Origin: Bacteroidales bacterium UBA3824
GTDB taxonomy: Bacteria > Bacteroidota > Bacteroidia > Bacteroidales > UBA3824
Direction of reading: 5' to 3'
Assembly: GCA_002393195.1 (NCBI GenBank)
Contig: DGIK01000039.1
Span: 1 to 11,494 of the forward strand
Length of the DNA: 11,494 nucleotides
Part shown: piece by piece, positions 1 to 7,487 of the stretch
Position numbering within the stretch: the first letter of the stretch is position 1
Layout of the letters: every line of letters begins with the position of its first letter
The notes under the pieces: generated by a model
Told to the model about the DNA's origin: nothing
Seen by the model: the letters and a program-made list of their open reading frames with translations, nothing else
Databases searched by the model: none
Program-made: the position numbers and the translations under genes

Positions 1-1107
1 CGCGCCGTTACCGACTACGTGTTCAATGATTACGATCAGGAGTCAAACGCATACAACCGCAACGGCGAGTTTTCCAACGACCTCACTTTCTTGCGCTCCA
101 TCACATCGGTATATGCCACGTATGGCAAGACTTTTGGTGGCTTTGGAGTTCAACTCGGTCTGCGCGGCGAATACACTTACCGCAATATGGACACCAAAAA
201 CGACTATTCTGATTCCACATATACAATCAACCGTTTTGATATTTTCCCATCCATACATATTTCTCAGGCGGTGGGCGAGCGCAATTCTATCCAGGCTGGA
301 TATTCGCGCCGCATCCGCCGTCCGTGGGAGCGCGCCCTCAATCCTTTCCCCGGATATTCCGACGAATATTCGAGGTGGGTGGGCAATCCGAGTTTGAAGC
401 CGCAATACACTGACGTTATGGAACTCAACTATCAGATGAATTTCGACAAGGCTTTCCTCGCCCTCGAAACTTTCTACCGCCACACCGACGGTGCCACAGA
501 AAACGTAAGCTCCCTCGACCCAAAAGGCACGGGCATCTTGATTTCGAGGTTTGAGAATCTATCCACCAACAATAATTTTGGTCTCGAACTCACTGGCTCT
601 TACGACATTACCAAATGGATGAGGCTCAATGCTACATTTGAGGTGCGTCAGTATTATATCAAAGGTGTCTATAACGACGTGCTCCGCAAGCAGGACGGCA
701 ATTCTTGGCGCACCAAGGAGACGCTCTCACTCTCGCCCGGCAAGACCACGAAGATTCAGATCACAATGCGTTACAATGGCAAAAACAAGACCCTTATTTC
801 TTCCAACAAGGGCAATCTCGACCTCGGTCTGGCTGTCCGTCAGAGTTTCTTCAAGAAAAAGATGTCTGTATCGCTCAGCATGAGGGATTTGTTGAATAGC
901 GGCACTTTCAAATCTACTACCGACACTCCCGAATACTGGCTCTACAGCAAGAGGCATCGCGCCGCTCCGTTCTGGAATCTTGGTGTTTCGTTCAAAATCA
1001 ACAATACCAAAGACAAGCGTCCCGACGGCGAGGAGGGCGATGCTGGAGGCGAAGGCGGCAGCGACGATTCTTCTTCATTCAGCGACGAGGGCGGTATGGA
1101 CTTTTAA
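1..1107 (+). CDS. Outer-membrane beta-barrel (TonB-receptor-like) protein, 3' part
   Basis: The frame is open from base 1 with no start, so only the last 368 residues of a larger protein are present. The text resembles the C-terminal barrel of the Bacteroidota outer-membrane beta-barrel family (Pfam OMP_b-brl_3 type): alternating strands with landmarks GYSRRIRRPWERALNPFPGY, GNPSLKPQYTDVMELNY, ETFYRHTDG and FENLSTNNNFGLELTGSYDI. The barrel appears to end with WNLGVSFKIN. A roughly 30-residue acidic, Gly/Ser-rich tail follows, ending in GGMDF. Members usually carry an N-terminal carboxypeptidase-regulatory-like domain and a plug, which would lie upstream. The ligand cannot be deduced. A terminator follows directly, so the gene is probably not co-transcribed with the mannan genes. 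It does not look like a SusC, and no SusD is present. Family assignment is confident; function is not. Confidence 0.85.
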   Translation, partial: RAVTDYVFNDYDQESNAYNRNGEFSNDLTFLRSITSVYATYGKTFGGFGVQLGLRGEYTYRNMDTKNDYSDSTYTINRFDIFPSIHISQAVGERNSIQAGYSRRIRRPWERALNPFPGYSDEYSRWVGNPSLKPQYTDVMELNYQMNFDKAFLALETFYRHTDGATENVSSLDPKGTGILISRFENLSTNNNFGLELTGSYDITKWMRLNATFEVRQYYIKGVYNDVLRKQDGNSWRTKETLSLSPGKTTKIQITMRYNGKNKTLISSNKGNLDLGLAVRQSFFKKKMSVSLSMRDLLNSGTFKSTTDTPEYWLYSKRHRAAPFWNLGVSFKINNTKDKRPDGEEGDAGGEGGSDDSSSFSDEGGMDF

Positions 1108-1127
1108 ATACTTCTTAGTTATATATC

Positions 1128-1169
1128 AATCATCCGTAGGTATCACATTATCTGCGGGTGATTTTTTTT
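1128..1169 (+). terminator. Intrinsic terminator after the barrel gene
   Basis: Arms 1128-1139 (AATCATCCGTAG) and 1152-1163 (CTGCGGGTGATT) pair over 12 positions with two G-U wobbles around a 12-nt loop. The T tract runs on to 1169. It lies about 20 bp after the stop at 1107 and separates that gene from the mannan operon. Confidence 0.75.
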
Positions 1170-1226
1170 GCCCATAATGTCCGCAATTTTCATAAAAAAA
1201 ATTTTTTTCCAATCGTTTTTTATTTT

Positions 1227-1234
1227 TATCTTTG
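1227..1234 (+). promoter_or_regulatory. Putative -7 promoter box of the mannan operon
   Basis: TATCTTTG matches the Bacteroidota -7 consensus TAnnTTTG. The expected -33 position (about 1203-1206) is a T run rather than a clear TTTG, so the upstream element is weak. It lies 40 bp before the ATG at 1275, giving a leader of roughly 35 nt. The rest of 1170-1274 is very AT-rich, and no activator-type repeat could be recognised there. Confidence 0.5.
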
Positions 1235-1274
1235 GGCAATCCAATTATTAATTTTTTTTATAATAATTATAAAT

Positions 1275-2282
1275 ATGAGAATCGTTATTTTGGCGGCACT
1301 CGTAATGGCTCTGTCCATTGACGCGATGTCGCAAACTCCTGTCAATCAGGACGCTTCGCCCGAAGCAAAAGAACTGCTAAAATTCATCTACGCCCAGAGC
1401 GGCAACGGTACGCTCACCGGGCAGCACTCGTATCCGCTGTACAGCGACATCTATATGGAGCGCGTGGAAAATTTCACTGGTTCGCACCCCGTGGTGTTCG
1501 GTCAAGATTTTGGGTACAGCAAGCCCAACTCTCTCGACGGCATCAACTTCCGTCAGCGCACCATCGACAATGCCATCAAATGGCACAACAAGGGCGCAAT
1601 CATCACCCTGATGTGGCACGCCGTACCGCCCAACTGCAAGGAAAATTTCACAATCTGGAAGGGCGAACACGGCATACAATCCAAACTCTCCGACAAAGAG
1701 TGGGCAGACCTCTTCACCGAAGGCACCGAAATCAACAACAATTGGAAGTCGCAGGTGGATGTCATTGCATTCTATCTCCGTCAGTTGCGCGACGAGCACA
1801 TCCCTGTCATCTGGCGTCCGTACCACGAGATGAACGGCGATTGGTTTTGGTGGGGTTATAATCCCGACAATTACAAACGCCTCTATCGTATGCTCTACGA
1901 CCGCCTCACCAACTATCACAAAATCAACAATTTGTTGTGGGTTTTCAATGCCAACGAACTTGGTAGCGTCAATGTAAAGCCATACGACGATTTCTATCCA
2001 GGCGACAATTACATCGACATCCTCGCCACCGACATCTACAGCAGCGAATACAAGGGCAAGGATTATGACCTGCTCCTGAAACTCGGCAAGGGCAAGCCCA
2101 TCGCGTGGGGCGAGGTCGGCAAACTCCCGACTCCCGACATCATCAAGCAGCAGCCCAAGTGGGTGTGGTTTATGTGTTGGAGCGAATTTATCGAAACCGC
2201 CAACGACTGGAACCGCCGTACCGACCTCTACAACGCCGATAATACTATCACTCTCGAAGAACTCAACGCCAAAAAAAAATGA
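1275..2282 (+). CDS. Secreted GH26 endo-beta-1,4-mannanase
   Basis: This is a 335-residue glycoside hydrolase of family 26, which cleaves the beta-1,4-mannosyl backbone of mannans with retention of configuration. Residues 1 to about 18-20 form a signal peptide (MRIVILAALVMALSIDAMSQ), so it is exported. The catalytic acid/base is expected at E185 in WRPYHEMNGDWFWWG (179-193), and the nucleophile at E280 in IAWGEVGKLP. Both are present, with the aromatic subsite residues around them. W114-H115 in TLMWHAVPP also fits the family. Length equals a lone catalytic domain, with no carbohydrate-binding module. The ATG at 1275 was chosen because it starts the signal peptide; an in-frame ATG at 1158 would add 39 residues encoded by terminator and promoter DNA. 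The stop overlaps the next start (ATGA). Product specificity (mannobiose-releasing or endo) is inferred from the adjacent epimerase. Confidence 0.93.
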   Translation: MRIVILAALVMALSIDAMSQTPVNQDASPEAKELLKFIYAQSGNGTLTGQHSYPLYSDIYMERVENFTGSHPVVFGQDFGYSKPNSLDGINFRQRTIDNAIKWHNKGAIITLMWHAVPPNCKENFTIWKGEHGIQSKLSDKEWADLFTEGTEINNNWKSQVDVIAFYLRQLRDEHIPVIWRPYHEMNGDWFWWGYNPDNYKRLYRMLYDRLTNYHKINNLLWVFNANELGSVNVKPYDDFYPGDNYIDILATDIYSSEYKGKDYDLLLKLGKGKPIAWGEVGKLPTPDIIKQQPKWVWFMCWSEFIETANDWNRRTDLYNADNTITLEELNAKKK

Positions 2283-3463
2283 ACAAGGAATCTTTAATTC
2301 AGCAACTTACAGCCGCACACGCCGACATTATGCGGTTTTGGATCAATAATATGGTGGATGATGCCAATGGCGGATTCTACGGCGAACTCGATTGCAACAA
2401 CAATATCGTGCCCAACGCGCCCAAGGGTTTGATACTCAACGGCCGCATCCTCTGGACTTTTGCCAAGGCTGCCAATACTTTTGGCAACGATGAGTATCGC
2501 AAGATGGCTGACCGCGCTTTTGATTATCTCTGCAAATACTTCCACGACAATAAAAATGGCGGCTTCTATTGGTCGCTCAATGCCGACGGCTCGCCCCTCG
2601 ATACCAAGAAACAGGCTTATGCTCAGGGATTTGCGTTGTACGGATTGTCGGAGTATTACATCTTGACCAAAGACCAACGCGCCATCGACCTCGCCTACGA
2701 AACCTATCATCTCATCGAGAAGCACTTCCGCGACCCTGAGTTTGGAGGCTACACCGAGGCGTGCGCCGCCGATTGGTCGCCAATTGCCGACATCCGCCTG
2801 AGCGACAAGGAGGAGAATCTTCCCAAGACTATGAACACTCACCTCCATATTTTGGAGCCGTTCACCAATCTCTACCGCGCCAAACCGTCGCCAGAATTGA
2901 AGGAATCTATCGTCCACTGTATCAACGTATTCAAGGACAAAATCATCGACCCGAAGACCGGACATTTCATCCTATTTTTCGATATGGATTGGACGCCGAG
3001 CAAGACGATGCACGTGGATTCTTACGGACACGACATCGAAGGCGCATGGCTCATCTACGAGGCTGCGGAAGTCATTGACGACAAGGCTCTTATGGAGACG
3101 TTGCGTCCCGTATGCCGCCGATTGGTGGACATTACTCTCGCTGAAGGTTTTGACGGCGAATCCATTGATTATGAAAAAGTGAATGGTCATCTCGATACCG
3201 ACCGCCATTGGTGGCCGCAGGCAGAAACCCTCGTGGGTCTTGCCGACACTTACCGCCTCACCGGCGAGCAGAAATACCTCGACCTTTTATATAAGGAGTG
3301 GAATTTCATCGACGCCCACCTCGTTGACCATAAGAACGGCGAATGGTTTTGGCGCGTTAATAAGGACGGCAAGGCTGTTTACAACGATATGAAGGCGGGA
3401 TTTTGGAAGTGTCCCTACCACAATTCCCGCGCAATGATAGAAGTAATCCAACGTCTTAAATAA
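2279..3463 (+). CDS. Cellobiose/mannobiose 2-epimerase (AGE family)
   Basis: This 394-residue protein has the (alpha/alpha)6-barrel pattern of the N-acylglucosamine 2-epimerase superfamily, and fits the cellobiose 2-epimerase branch best. These enzymes epimerise the reducing-end sugar of beta-1,4 disaccharides, in mannan users converting mannobiose to mannosyl-glucose. Visible landmarks are NGRILWTF with R56, NTHLHILEPFTNLYR (186-200, H188), SYGHDIEGAW (248-257, H251 and E254), WWPQAETLVG (311-320, E316) and FWKCPYHNSRA (375-385, H381). These correspond to the conserved catalytic histidines, glutamates and tryptophans of the family. No signal peptide is present, so it acts in the cytoplasm. 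Its ATG overlaps the GH26 stop by 4 bp, which suggests translational coupling. Renin-binding-protein-like GlcNAc epimerase or mannose isomerase are less likely, given the motifs and the mannanase partner. Confidence 0.9.
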   Translation: MNKESLIQQLTAAHADIMRFWINNMVDDANGGFYGELDCNNNIVPNAPKGLILNGRILWTFAKAANTFGNDEYRKMADRAFDYLCKYFHDNKNGGFYWSLNADGSPLDTKKQAYAQGFALYGLSEYYILTKDQRAIDLAYETYHLIEKHFRDPEFGGYTEACAADWSPIADIRLSDKEENLPKTMNTHLHILEPFTNLYRAKPSPELKESIVHCINVFKDKIIDPKTGHFILFFDMDWTPSKTMHVDSYGHDIEGAWLIYEAAEVIDDKALMETLRPVCRRLVDITLAEGFDGESIDYEKVNGHLDTDRHWWPQAETLVGLADTYRLTGEQKYLDLLYKEWNFIDAHLVDHKNGEWFWRVNKDGKAVYNDMKAGFWKCPYHNSRAMIEVIQRLK

Positions 3464-3469
3464 ACCGCA

Positions 3470-4603
3470 ATGATGAAACGGATTTTGATTGTATTGATGT
3501 TGATTGCTACTGTATTGGCGGCGTGCGCGCCAAGTGTGGTAACTCTGCCCGGCGGTAATCCAAACATTGTCTATTTTGGACGCACCGACCGCTCAGACTC
3601 TCTGCACCCCAAGCAGTGGGCGGCAGGCGGATATTTCAATGTCAGGTTCAAGGGCGAATATTGCGTCATCAACATCAGCGACGAATACTATTCTGATCGC
3701 CGTGCCAATATTTTGGAGGTTGCGGTAGATTTGATTAGCGGTACGCAGGTGGTAATCACCAAGGATTCCGTTACCAACATTGTCATCGGCAATGCGCCTC
3801 AATCCGTATTGGACACCCTCAAGGGCAATGTCGTAAAGTGTTTTGAGGATTTGCAGCCGAATGAGTATGTGGCAACAATTTGCCGCAACACCGAGACCGC
3901 TATGGGCTACACTCAGGTCAATTGGGTGTCCGCGCCCAAAATCCTGCCTTGCCAACCGTTCAACGTGTATGGCACAATTGAATTTATCGGCAATTCAATC
4001 ACTTGTGGCGCGGAGGCTGACACCTCGCTGATGCCCGGCTCGCAATACAAATGGGGCGATTGGCACAGGGCTTATTACGGCTATGGCCCCCGCACGGCGC
4101 GAAATCTTGGTTCGGCTTGGTCGTTGGTGTCGGTGTCAGGCATCGGACTTATTCACAGTTGTTGCGATATGGAAGTTACTATGCCACAGGTATATGACAA
4201 GTACATTCTTCGCAATAACCAAAAGCCGTACAAGCATGAACTCGGCACTTACCTGTTCTGTATTTGTCTTGGTCAAAATGACGGCATACAGGATTCTACC
4301 GCGTTTTGTGATGCGTATGTCGATTTTGTGAAGAAGGTTGTCGATTTCAATATGAATGGCTATATGGTTACAAATTGGCACGTTTTTTTGCTTACAAGTC
4401 CAATGGCTGACGAGACTCTCCGCGAGTGGCAAAAAAAGATGCTCACCGCCATCGAGCAGCGTCTCCAAGAAGTTTGGCCCGACAGAATACACAAATATTT
4501 CTTCTATCGGTCGTGGAACTCCGGCGGCGCGTCGCATCCAAGCGTCGAGGAACACGAACAGATTGCTAACGAACTTACCAATTTTATTAAATCCATACTA
4601 TAA
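3470..4603 (+). CDS. CE2-like acetyl esterase lipoprotein (SGNH hydrolase fold)
   Basis: This is a 377-residue protein. The N-terminus is a lipoprotein signal with lipobox VLAAC and C19 as the lipidated residue. After it come only A-P-S-V-V, with no acidic export signal, so a periplasm-facing anchor is more likely than surface display. Residues about 30-160 look like the beta-rich N-terminal domain of carbohydrate esterase family 2. The rest is SGNH-type: EFIGNSITCG (171-180, nucleophile S176), SGIGLIHS (223-230), LGQND (267-271) and SHPS with H356. CE2 enzymes remove acetyl groups from plant polysaccharides, including mannans, which fits the mannanase and galactosidase neighbours. Two adjacent ATG codons (3470, 3473) are possible starts. 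The gap to the epimerase gene is 6 bp, so it is in the same operon. Substrate is inferred from context; a different O-acetyl sugar ester is possible. Confidence 0.8.
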   Translation: MMKRILIVLMLIATVLAACAPSVVTLPGGNPNIVYFGRTDRSDSLHPKQWAAGGYFNVRFKGEYCVINISDEYYSDRRANILEVAVDLISGTQVVITKDSVTNIVIGNAPQSVLDTLKGNVVKCFEDLQPNEYVATICRNTETAMGYTQVNWVSAPKILPCQPFNVYGTIEFIGNSITCGAEADTSLMPGSQYKWGDWHRAYYGYGPRTARNLGSAWSLVSVSGIGLIHSCCDMEVTMPQVYDKYILRNNQKPYKHELGTYLFCICLGQNDGIQDSTAFCDAYVDFVKKVVDFNMNGYMVTNWHVFLLTSPMADETLREWQKKMLTAIEQRLQEVWPDRIHKYFFYRSWNSGGASHPSVEEHEQIANELTNFIKSIL

Positions 4604-4618
4604 AAATTACTAATTATT

Positions 4619-5863
4619 ATGAGAATCAACAAAATTTTGACACTTGCAACGGCTGCATTGCTCACGCTTCCTGCATCGGCGCAGAAGTTTGAGGGATTGG
4701 CTCTCACGCCCCCGATGGGCTGGAACAGCTGGAACACTTTTGGCTGCGACATCAACGAAAACGTCGTGAAGGAAACAGCCGACCTCTTCATCAAACTCGG
4801 CCTCAAGGACGCTGGCTACGAGTACATCGTCATCGACGACGGCTGGATGGAGATGCAGCGCGACCCGGAGACCCTTCTCCTCGTGCCCAACAAGCAGAAA
4901 TTCCCCAACGGCATCAAGACCGTGGCGGATTACGTACACTCCAAGGGTCTTAAATTCGGCATCTACAACTGCGCCGGCACCAAGACTTGCGGCGGCTACC
5001 CCGGCACTCGCGGTTATGAGTACCACGACGCAAGGCAATACGCTCAGTGGGGCGTCGATTTCCTGAAATTCGACTGGTGCTACACTGGCGCGGGCAATGG
5101 CGGTTTCAATTATCAGCAGGACGCCGCCGCATCGTACACCCTCATGCGCGACGCGATATACGCCGCAGGCCGCCCGATGATTTTCAATATTTGCGAGTGG
5201 GGCGACAACGAGCCTTGGAAATGGGCTGAGAATGTAGGACACATGTGGCGTATCTCCGGCGACATCGGACACTGCTGGGACTGCGAAATGTCTTTTGGCA
5301 ACTGGTCTAAATTCGGTCTCTGGCCTATCATCAATATGCGCAAGGACATCCGCAAGTATAGCGGTCCGGGACATTGGAACGATTTTGACATGCTGGAAGT
5401 TGGCAACGGATTTTCGCCCACCGAAAATCGCACCCACTTCGTGATGTGGTGTATGCTCGCATCGCCCCTGATGCTTGGCAACGACATCCGCAAGATGGAC
5501 GAGCCTACTCGTCAACTCGTTACCAACAAGGAAGTAATCGCCATCGACCAGGACAAACTCGGCATCCAGGGATTCCGTTTTATGAATCTTGACGGCTTCG
5601 ACATCTGGGTAAAACCTCTCGACAACAACGAATGGGCTTTTGCTTTCGTCAATATGACCGAGCAAAAACGCCATCTCTCCTACGATTGGGCTAAGTATTA
5701 CTGCAAGGACGGCCTCGTGGATCGCGAAATCAACTGGGGCAGGCAGACTTTCAAACTCCGCGACCTGCTCGCTCACAAGGATTTTGGCGACACGTCCAAA
5801 AAACTCGAGTGCGACCTCGAGGCGCACGACGTGATAGTATTCAGGCTCTCGCCCAAAAAATAA
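4619..5863 (+). CDS. Secreted GH27 alpha-galactosidase
   Basis: This 414-residue protein is a family 27 glycoside hydrolase (clan D), which removes terminal alpha-linked galactose, here most likely the alpha-1,6-galactose branches of galactomannan. The signal peptide is residues 1-21, with cleavage after ASA before Q22. The catalytic (beta/alpha)8 domain starts with LTPPMGWNSWNTFGCDI (29-45). It has VIDDGWM (71-77), GIYNCAGTKTCGGYPG (114-129), the nucleophile D152 in FLKFDWCY, and the acid/base D215 in RISGDIGHCWD. GPGHWNDFDMLEVGNG (249-264) and LASPLMLGNDIR follow. Residues from about 315 form the C-terminal beta domain. Length is normal for the family. It is the last gene of the operon, 15 bp after the esterase gene, and a strong terminator follows. 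GH27 also includes alpha-N-acetylgalactosaminidases and isomalto-dextranases; mannan context favours galactosidase. Confidence 0.93.
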   Translation: MRINKILTLATAALLTLPASAQKFEGLALTPPMGWNSWNTFGCDINENVVKETADLFIKLGLKDAGYEYIVIDDGWMEMQRDPETLLLVPNKQKFPNGIKTVADYVHSKGLKFGIYNCAGTKTCGGYPGTRGYEYHDARQYAQWGVDFLKFDWCYTGAGNGGFNYQQDAAASYTLMRDAIYAAGRPMIFNICEWGDNEPWKWAENVGHMWRISGDIGHCWDCEMSFGNWSKFGLWPIINMRKDIRKYSGPGHWNDFDMLEVGNGFSPTENRTHFVMWCMLASPLMLGNDIRKMDEPTRQLVTNKEVIAIDQDKLGIQGFRFMNLDGFDIWVKPLDNNEWAFAFVNMTEQKRHLSYDWAKYYCKDGLVDREINWGRQTFKLRDLLAHKDFGDTSKKLECDLEAHDVIVFRLSPKK

Positions 5864-5887
5864 ACCACTACGTTACTTCATTTTTTT

Positions 5888-5927
5888 AAGGACGGATTTT
5901 CGCCTTGGTGCGGAAATCCGTCTTTTT
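5888..5927 (+). terminator. Intrinsic terminator of the mannan operon
   Basis: GACGGATTTTCG (5891-5902) pairs with CGGAAATCCGTC (5911-5922) across an 8-nt loop with a single G-U wobble. The AAG before the left arm adds pairs with the T run at 5923-5927. It lies about 25 bp after the GH27 stop. It divides the mannan operon from the nusB operon. Confidence 0.85.
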
Positions 5928-5973
5928 ATTAAAAATAACACAAAATAAATTTTTACATTAGTCAGATTATCAT

Positions 5974-5981
5974 TAACTTTG
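5974..5981 (+). promoter_or_regulatory. Putative -7 promoter box of the nusB operon
   Basis: TAACTTTG fits TAnnTTTG, 30 bp before the nusB ATG. The -33 position is a T-rich TTTT around 5951-5954, weaker than consensus. The 11-mer TTAACTTTGCG at 5973-5983 recurs exactly at 10886-10896 in front of glyA, which supports a common housekeeping promoter type. Confidence 0.6.
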
Positions 5982-6011
5982 CGCCTTGAAACAATCAAGA
6001 CGTTCTACACG

Positions 6012-6956
6012 ATGATAAGCAGAAGAATACTGAGGATTAAGGTGCTTCAAACGATTTATTCGTACTATCAGGGCGAAGGCGAGTTGAAGGGCGCGCAGAA
6101 GGAACTCGCAATGAGTATCGACCGCTCGTATGACTTGTACTTCTACCTGTTGCAATTGTGCGTTGAAGTAGCCGATTATTGCGACCGTCAGCAGGAGGCC
6201 GCCAAGTTGAAATATATGGCGACTCTCTCCGAACTCAATCCCAACAAGAAGTTTGTACACAATAAGTTGATAGAGCAATTGCGCATCAACGAAACCCTCC
6301 AATCTTACCTTGTGGCAAGGGGATTGTCGTGGGCGCAGTTGCAGCACGTGGTCAAGAGCGTCTTCAACGACCTCTCCCTTTCCGATACGTACAAGGCGTA
6401 TATGGCGGACAAGGAAGAGTCGTATGCCAAGGACAAGGCTATCGTCGCCTATCTGATAGAACACGTCATTCTCGAAAATAGCGACTTCTTCGATGCTCTC
6501 GAAGAGCAGTCGGTCTATTGGATTGATACTGTGGAGTTTTTTGCGGGTATGGCGCTCCGTACCATCGACCGCTACAAGGCGAGCCACGGTGCAGATGCCA
6601 AGATGTTGCCCAAGTACAAGAACGACGAGGACGCGCAGTTTGCCGACCAGTTGCTGTTGAAGGCTGTTGCAAGCGGCGACCGTTACCGCGAATTGATTTC
6701 CGAAAACGCCGACAATTGGGACTTGGAGCGCATCGCCCTGCTCGACATCCTGCTTATCCAAGTGGCGTTGGCAGAGGTGGAGCAATTCCCCGAAATTCCG
6801 TTGCGAGTTACCTTCAATGAGTACATCGAGATTGCCAAAAACTATTCCACCGAAAAAAGCCCGCTGTTCATCAACGGCGTGCTCGACAAGATTGTACAAA
6901 AACTCCGCGATTCAGGCGACGTAATTAAGCCCGCCGACATCCCGCCGTTGAAATAA
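6012..6956 (+). CDS. nusB: Transcription antitermination factor NusB (long Bacteroidota form)
   Basis: NusB binds boxA RNA with S10 and reduces termination, chiefly on rRNA operons. The C-terminal part is clearly NusB: NWDLERIALLDILLIQVAL (235-253), then IPLRVTFNEYIEIAKNYST (262-280) and EKSPLFINGVLDKI (281-294). The N-terminus RRILRIKVLQTIYSYYQ (4-20) resembles the first helix of NusB. About 150-190 mostly helical, charged residues separate the two parts. The 314-residue length is therefore about twice that of the E. coli protein, as is usual for Bacteroidota homologues. The ATG at 6012 was chosen; an in-frame TTG at 5979 lies inside the promoter box. The DUF1573 gene follows after 18 bp. 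Confidence 0.9.
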   Translation: MISRRILRIKVLQTIYSYYQGEGELKGAQKELAMSIDRSYDLYFYLLQLCVEVADYCDRQQEAAKLKYMATLSELNPNKKFVHNKLIEQLRINETLQSYLVARGLSWAQLQHVVKSVFNDLSLSDTYKAYMADKEESYAKDKAIVAYLIEHVILENSDFFDALEEQSVYWIDTVEFFAGMALRTIDRYKASHGADAKMLPKYKNDEDAQFADQLLLKAVASGDRYRELISENADNWDLERIALLDILLIQVALAEVEQFPEIPLRVTFNEYIEIAKNYSTEKSPLFINGVLDKIVQKLRDSGDVIKPADIPPLK

Positions 6957-6974
6957 CCCCTAACAACTACGATT

Positions 6975-7415
6975 ATGTACAGATTTTACATATTATTGAC
7001 AATGTTGGCGATGATGGTGATAGCGTCGTGCGGCGGCAATGGTGCACAGAATGACGCGGCAAGCACGTCTTCCGACACCGCAAAAGCCGACACCACATTG
7101 TATCCGCAGATAGAATTTGATACGGCAGTATTCGACTTTGGCACTATCTTGCAAGGCGAGCAGGTGGGCACATCGTTCACATTCAAGAATACCGGCAAGG
7201 CAGACCTCATAATCCAAAAGGTGGAGACTTCCTGCGGCTGCACTGTACCTGAATACGACCGCTCTCCCGTTGCACCGGGTGCTACTGGCACTATACGTGT
7301 CCGTTTTGATTCCGACAACAAGGAAGGCGCACAATACAAGACCATCAAGGTAAAGTCCAATTGCAAGGACAATATCTTTGAACTCGTCTTAAAGGGCAAT
7401 GTGAAGGTGAATTAA
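6975..7415 (+). CDS. DUF1573 lipoprotein
   Basis: This is a 146-residue predicted lipoprotein. Residues 1-18 form the signal and the lipobox is VIASC with C19. The residues after it (GGNGAQNDA) lack an early acidic export signal, so a periplasm-facing position is likely. A Ser/Thr/Ala-rich linker runs to about residue 42. The rest (about 46-144) is an Ig-like DUF1573 domain, with the diagnostic FDFGTILQGE (53-62), FKNTGKADLII (70-80) and SCGCTVPEYDRSPVAPG (86-102), including the C87/C89 pair. The molecular function of the family is unknown; the cysteine motif has prompted suggestions of metal or redox roles, but nothing here tests that. A place between nusB and yajC is a recurrent Bacteroidota arrangement as I recall it. 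Confidence 0.9.
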   Translation: MYRFYILLTMLAMMVIASCGGNGAQNDAASTSSDTAKADTTLYPQIEFDTAVFDFGTILQGEQVGTSFTFKNTGKADLIIQKVETSCGCTVPEYDRSPVAPGATGTIRVRFDSDNKEGAQYKTIKVKSNCKDNIFELVLKGNVKVN

Positions 7416-7439
7416 TGCATAATTCATAATGCATAATTC
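7414..7439 (+). repeat. Two tandem copies of an AT-rich 14-bp unit
   Basis: AATGCATAATTC occurs at 7414-7425 and again at 7428-7439, separated by AT, so the period is 14 bp; a partial third unit (GTAATTG) follows. The first copy overlaps the DUF1573 stop codon. GAATTA (7409-7414) and TAATTC (7420-7425) could form a small hairpin. The intergenic stretch 7416-7487 holds no other recognisable element and no clear promoter for yajC. Confidence 0.7.
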
Positions 7440-7487
7440 GTAATTGATTGTAGTTTAGTGATTAACAATATAACAAATAATAATAAA

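Noticed and set aside
1..1107. SusC-type transporter of the mannan locus
   Set aside because: The barrel text matches the OMP_b-brl_3 type, no SusD gene is present, and a terminator separates it from the mannan genes.
1158..1274. Upstream start for the GH26 gene
   Set aside because: The extra 39 residues are encoded by the terminator tail and promoter, and would bury the signal peptide.
2279..3463. GlcNAc 2-epimerase or mannose isomerase
   Set aside because: It is the same superfamily, but the WWPQAE, GHDIE and CPYHN blocks and the 4-bp overlap with a mannanase favour the disaccharide epimerase branch.
4610..5827. Long open frame (405 codons) on the - strand
   Set aside because: It lies antisense to the GH27 gene, whose catalytic motifs are intact. 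Its product has no recognisable motif and looks like a codon-bias shadow.
5973..6899. 308-codon - strand frame
   Set aside because: It is antisense to nusB and shows no family resemblance.
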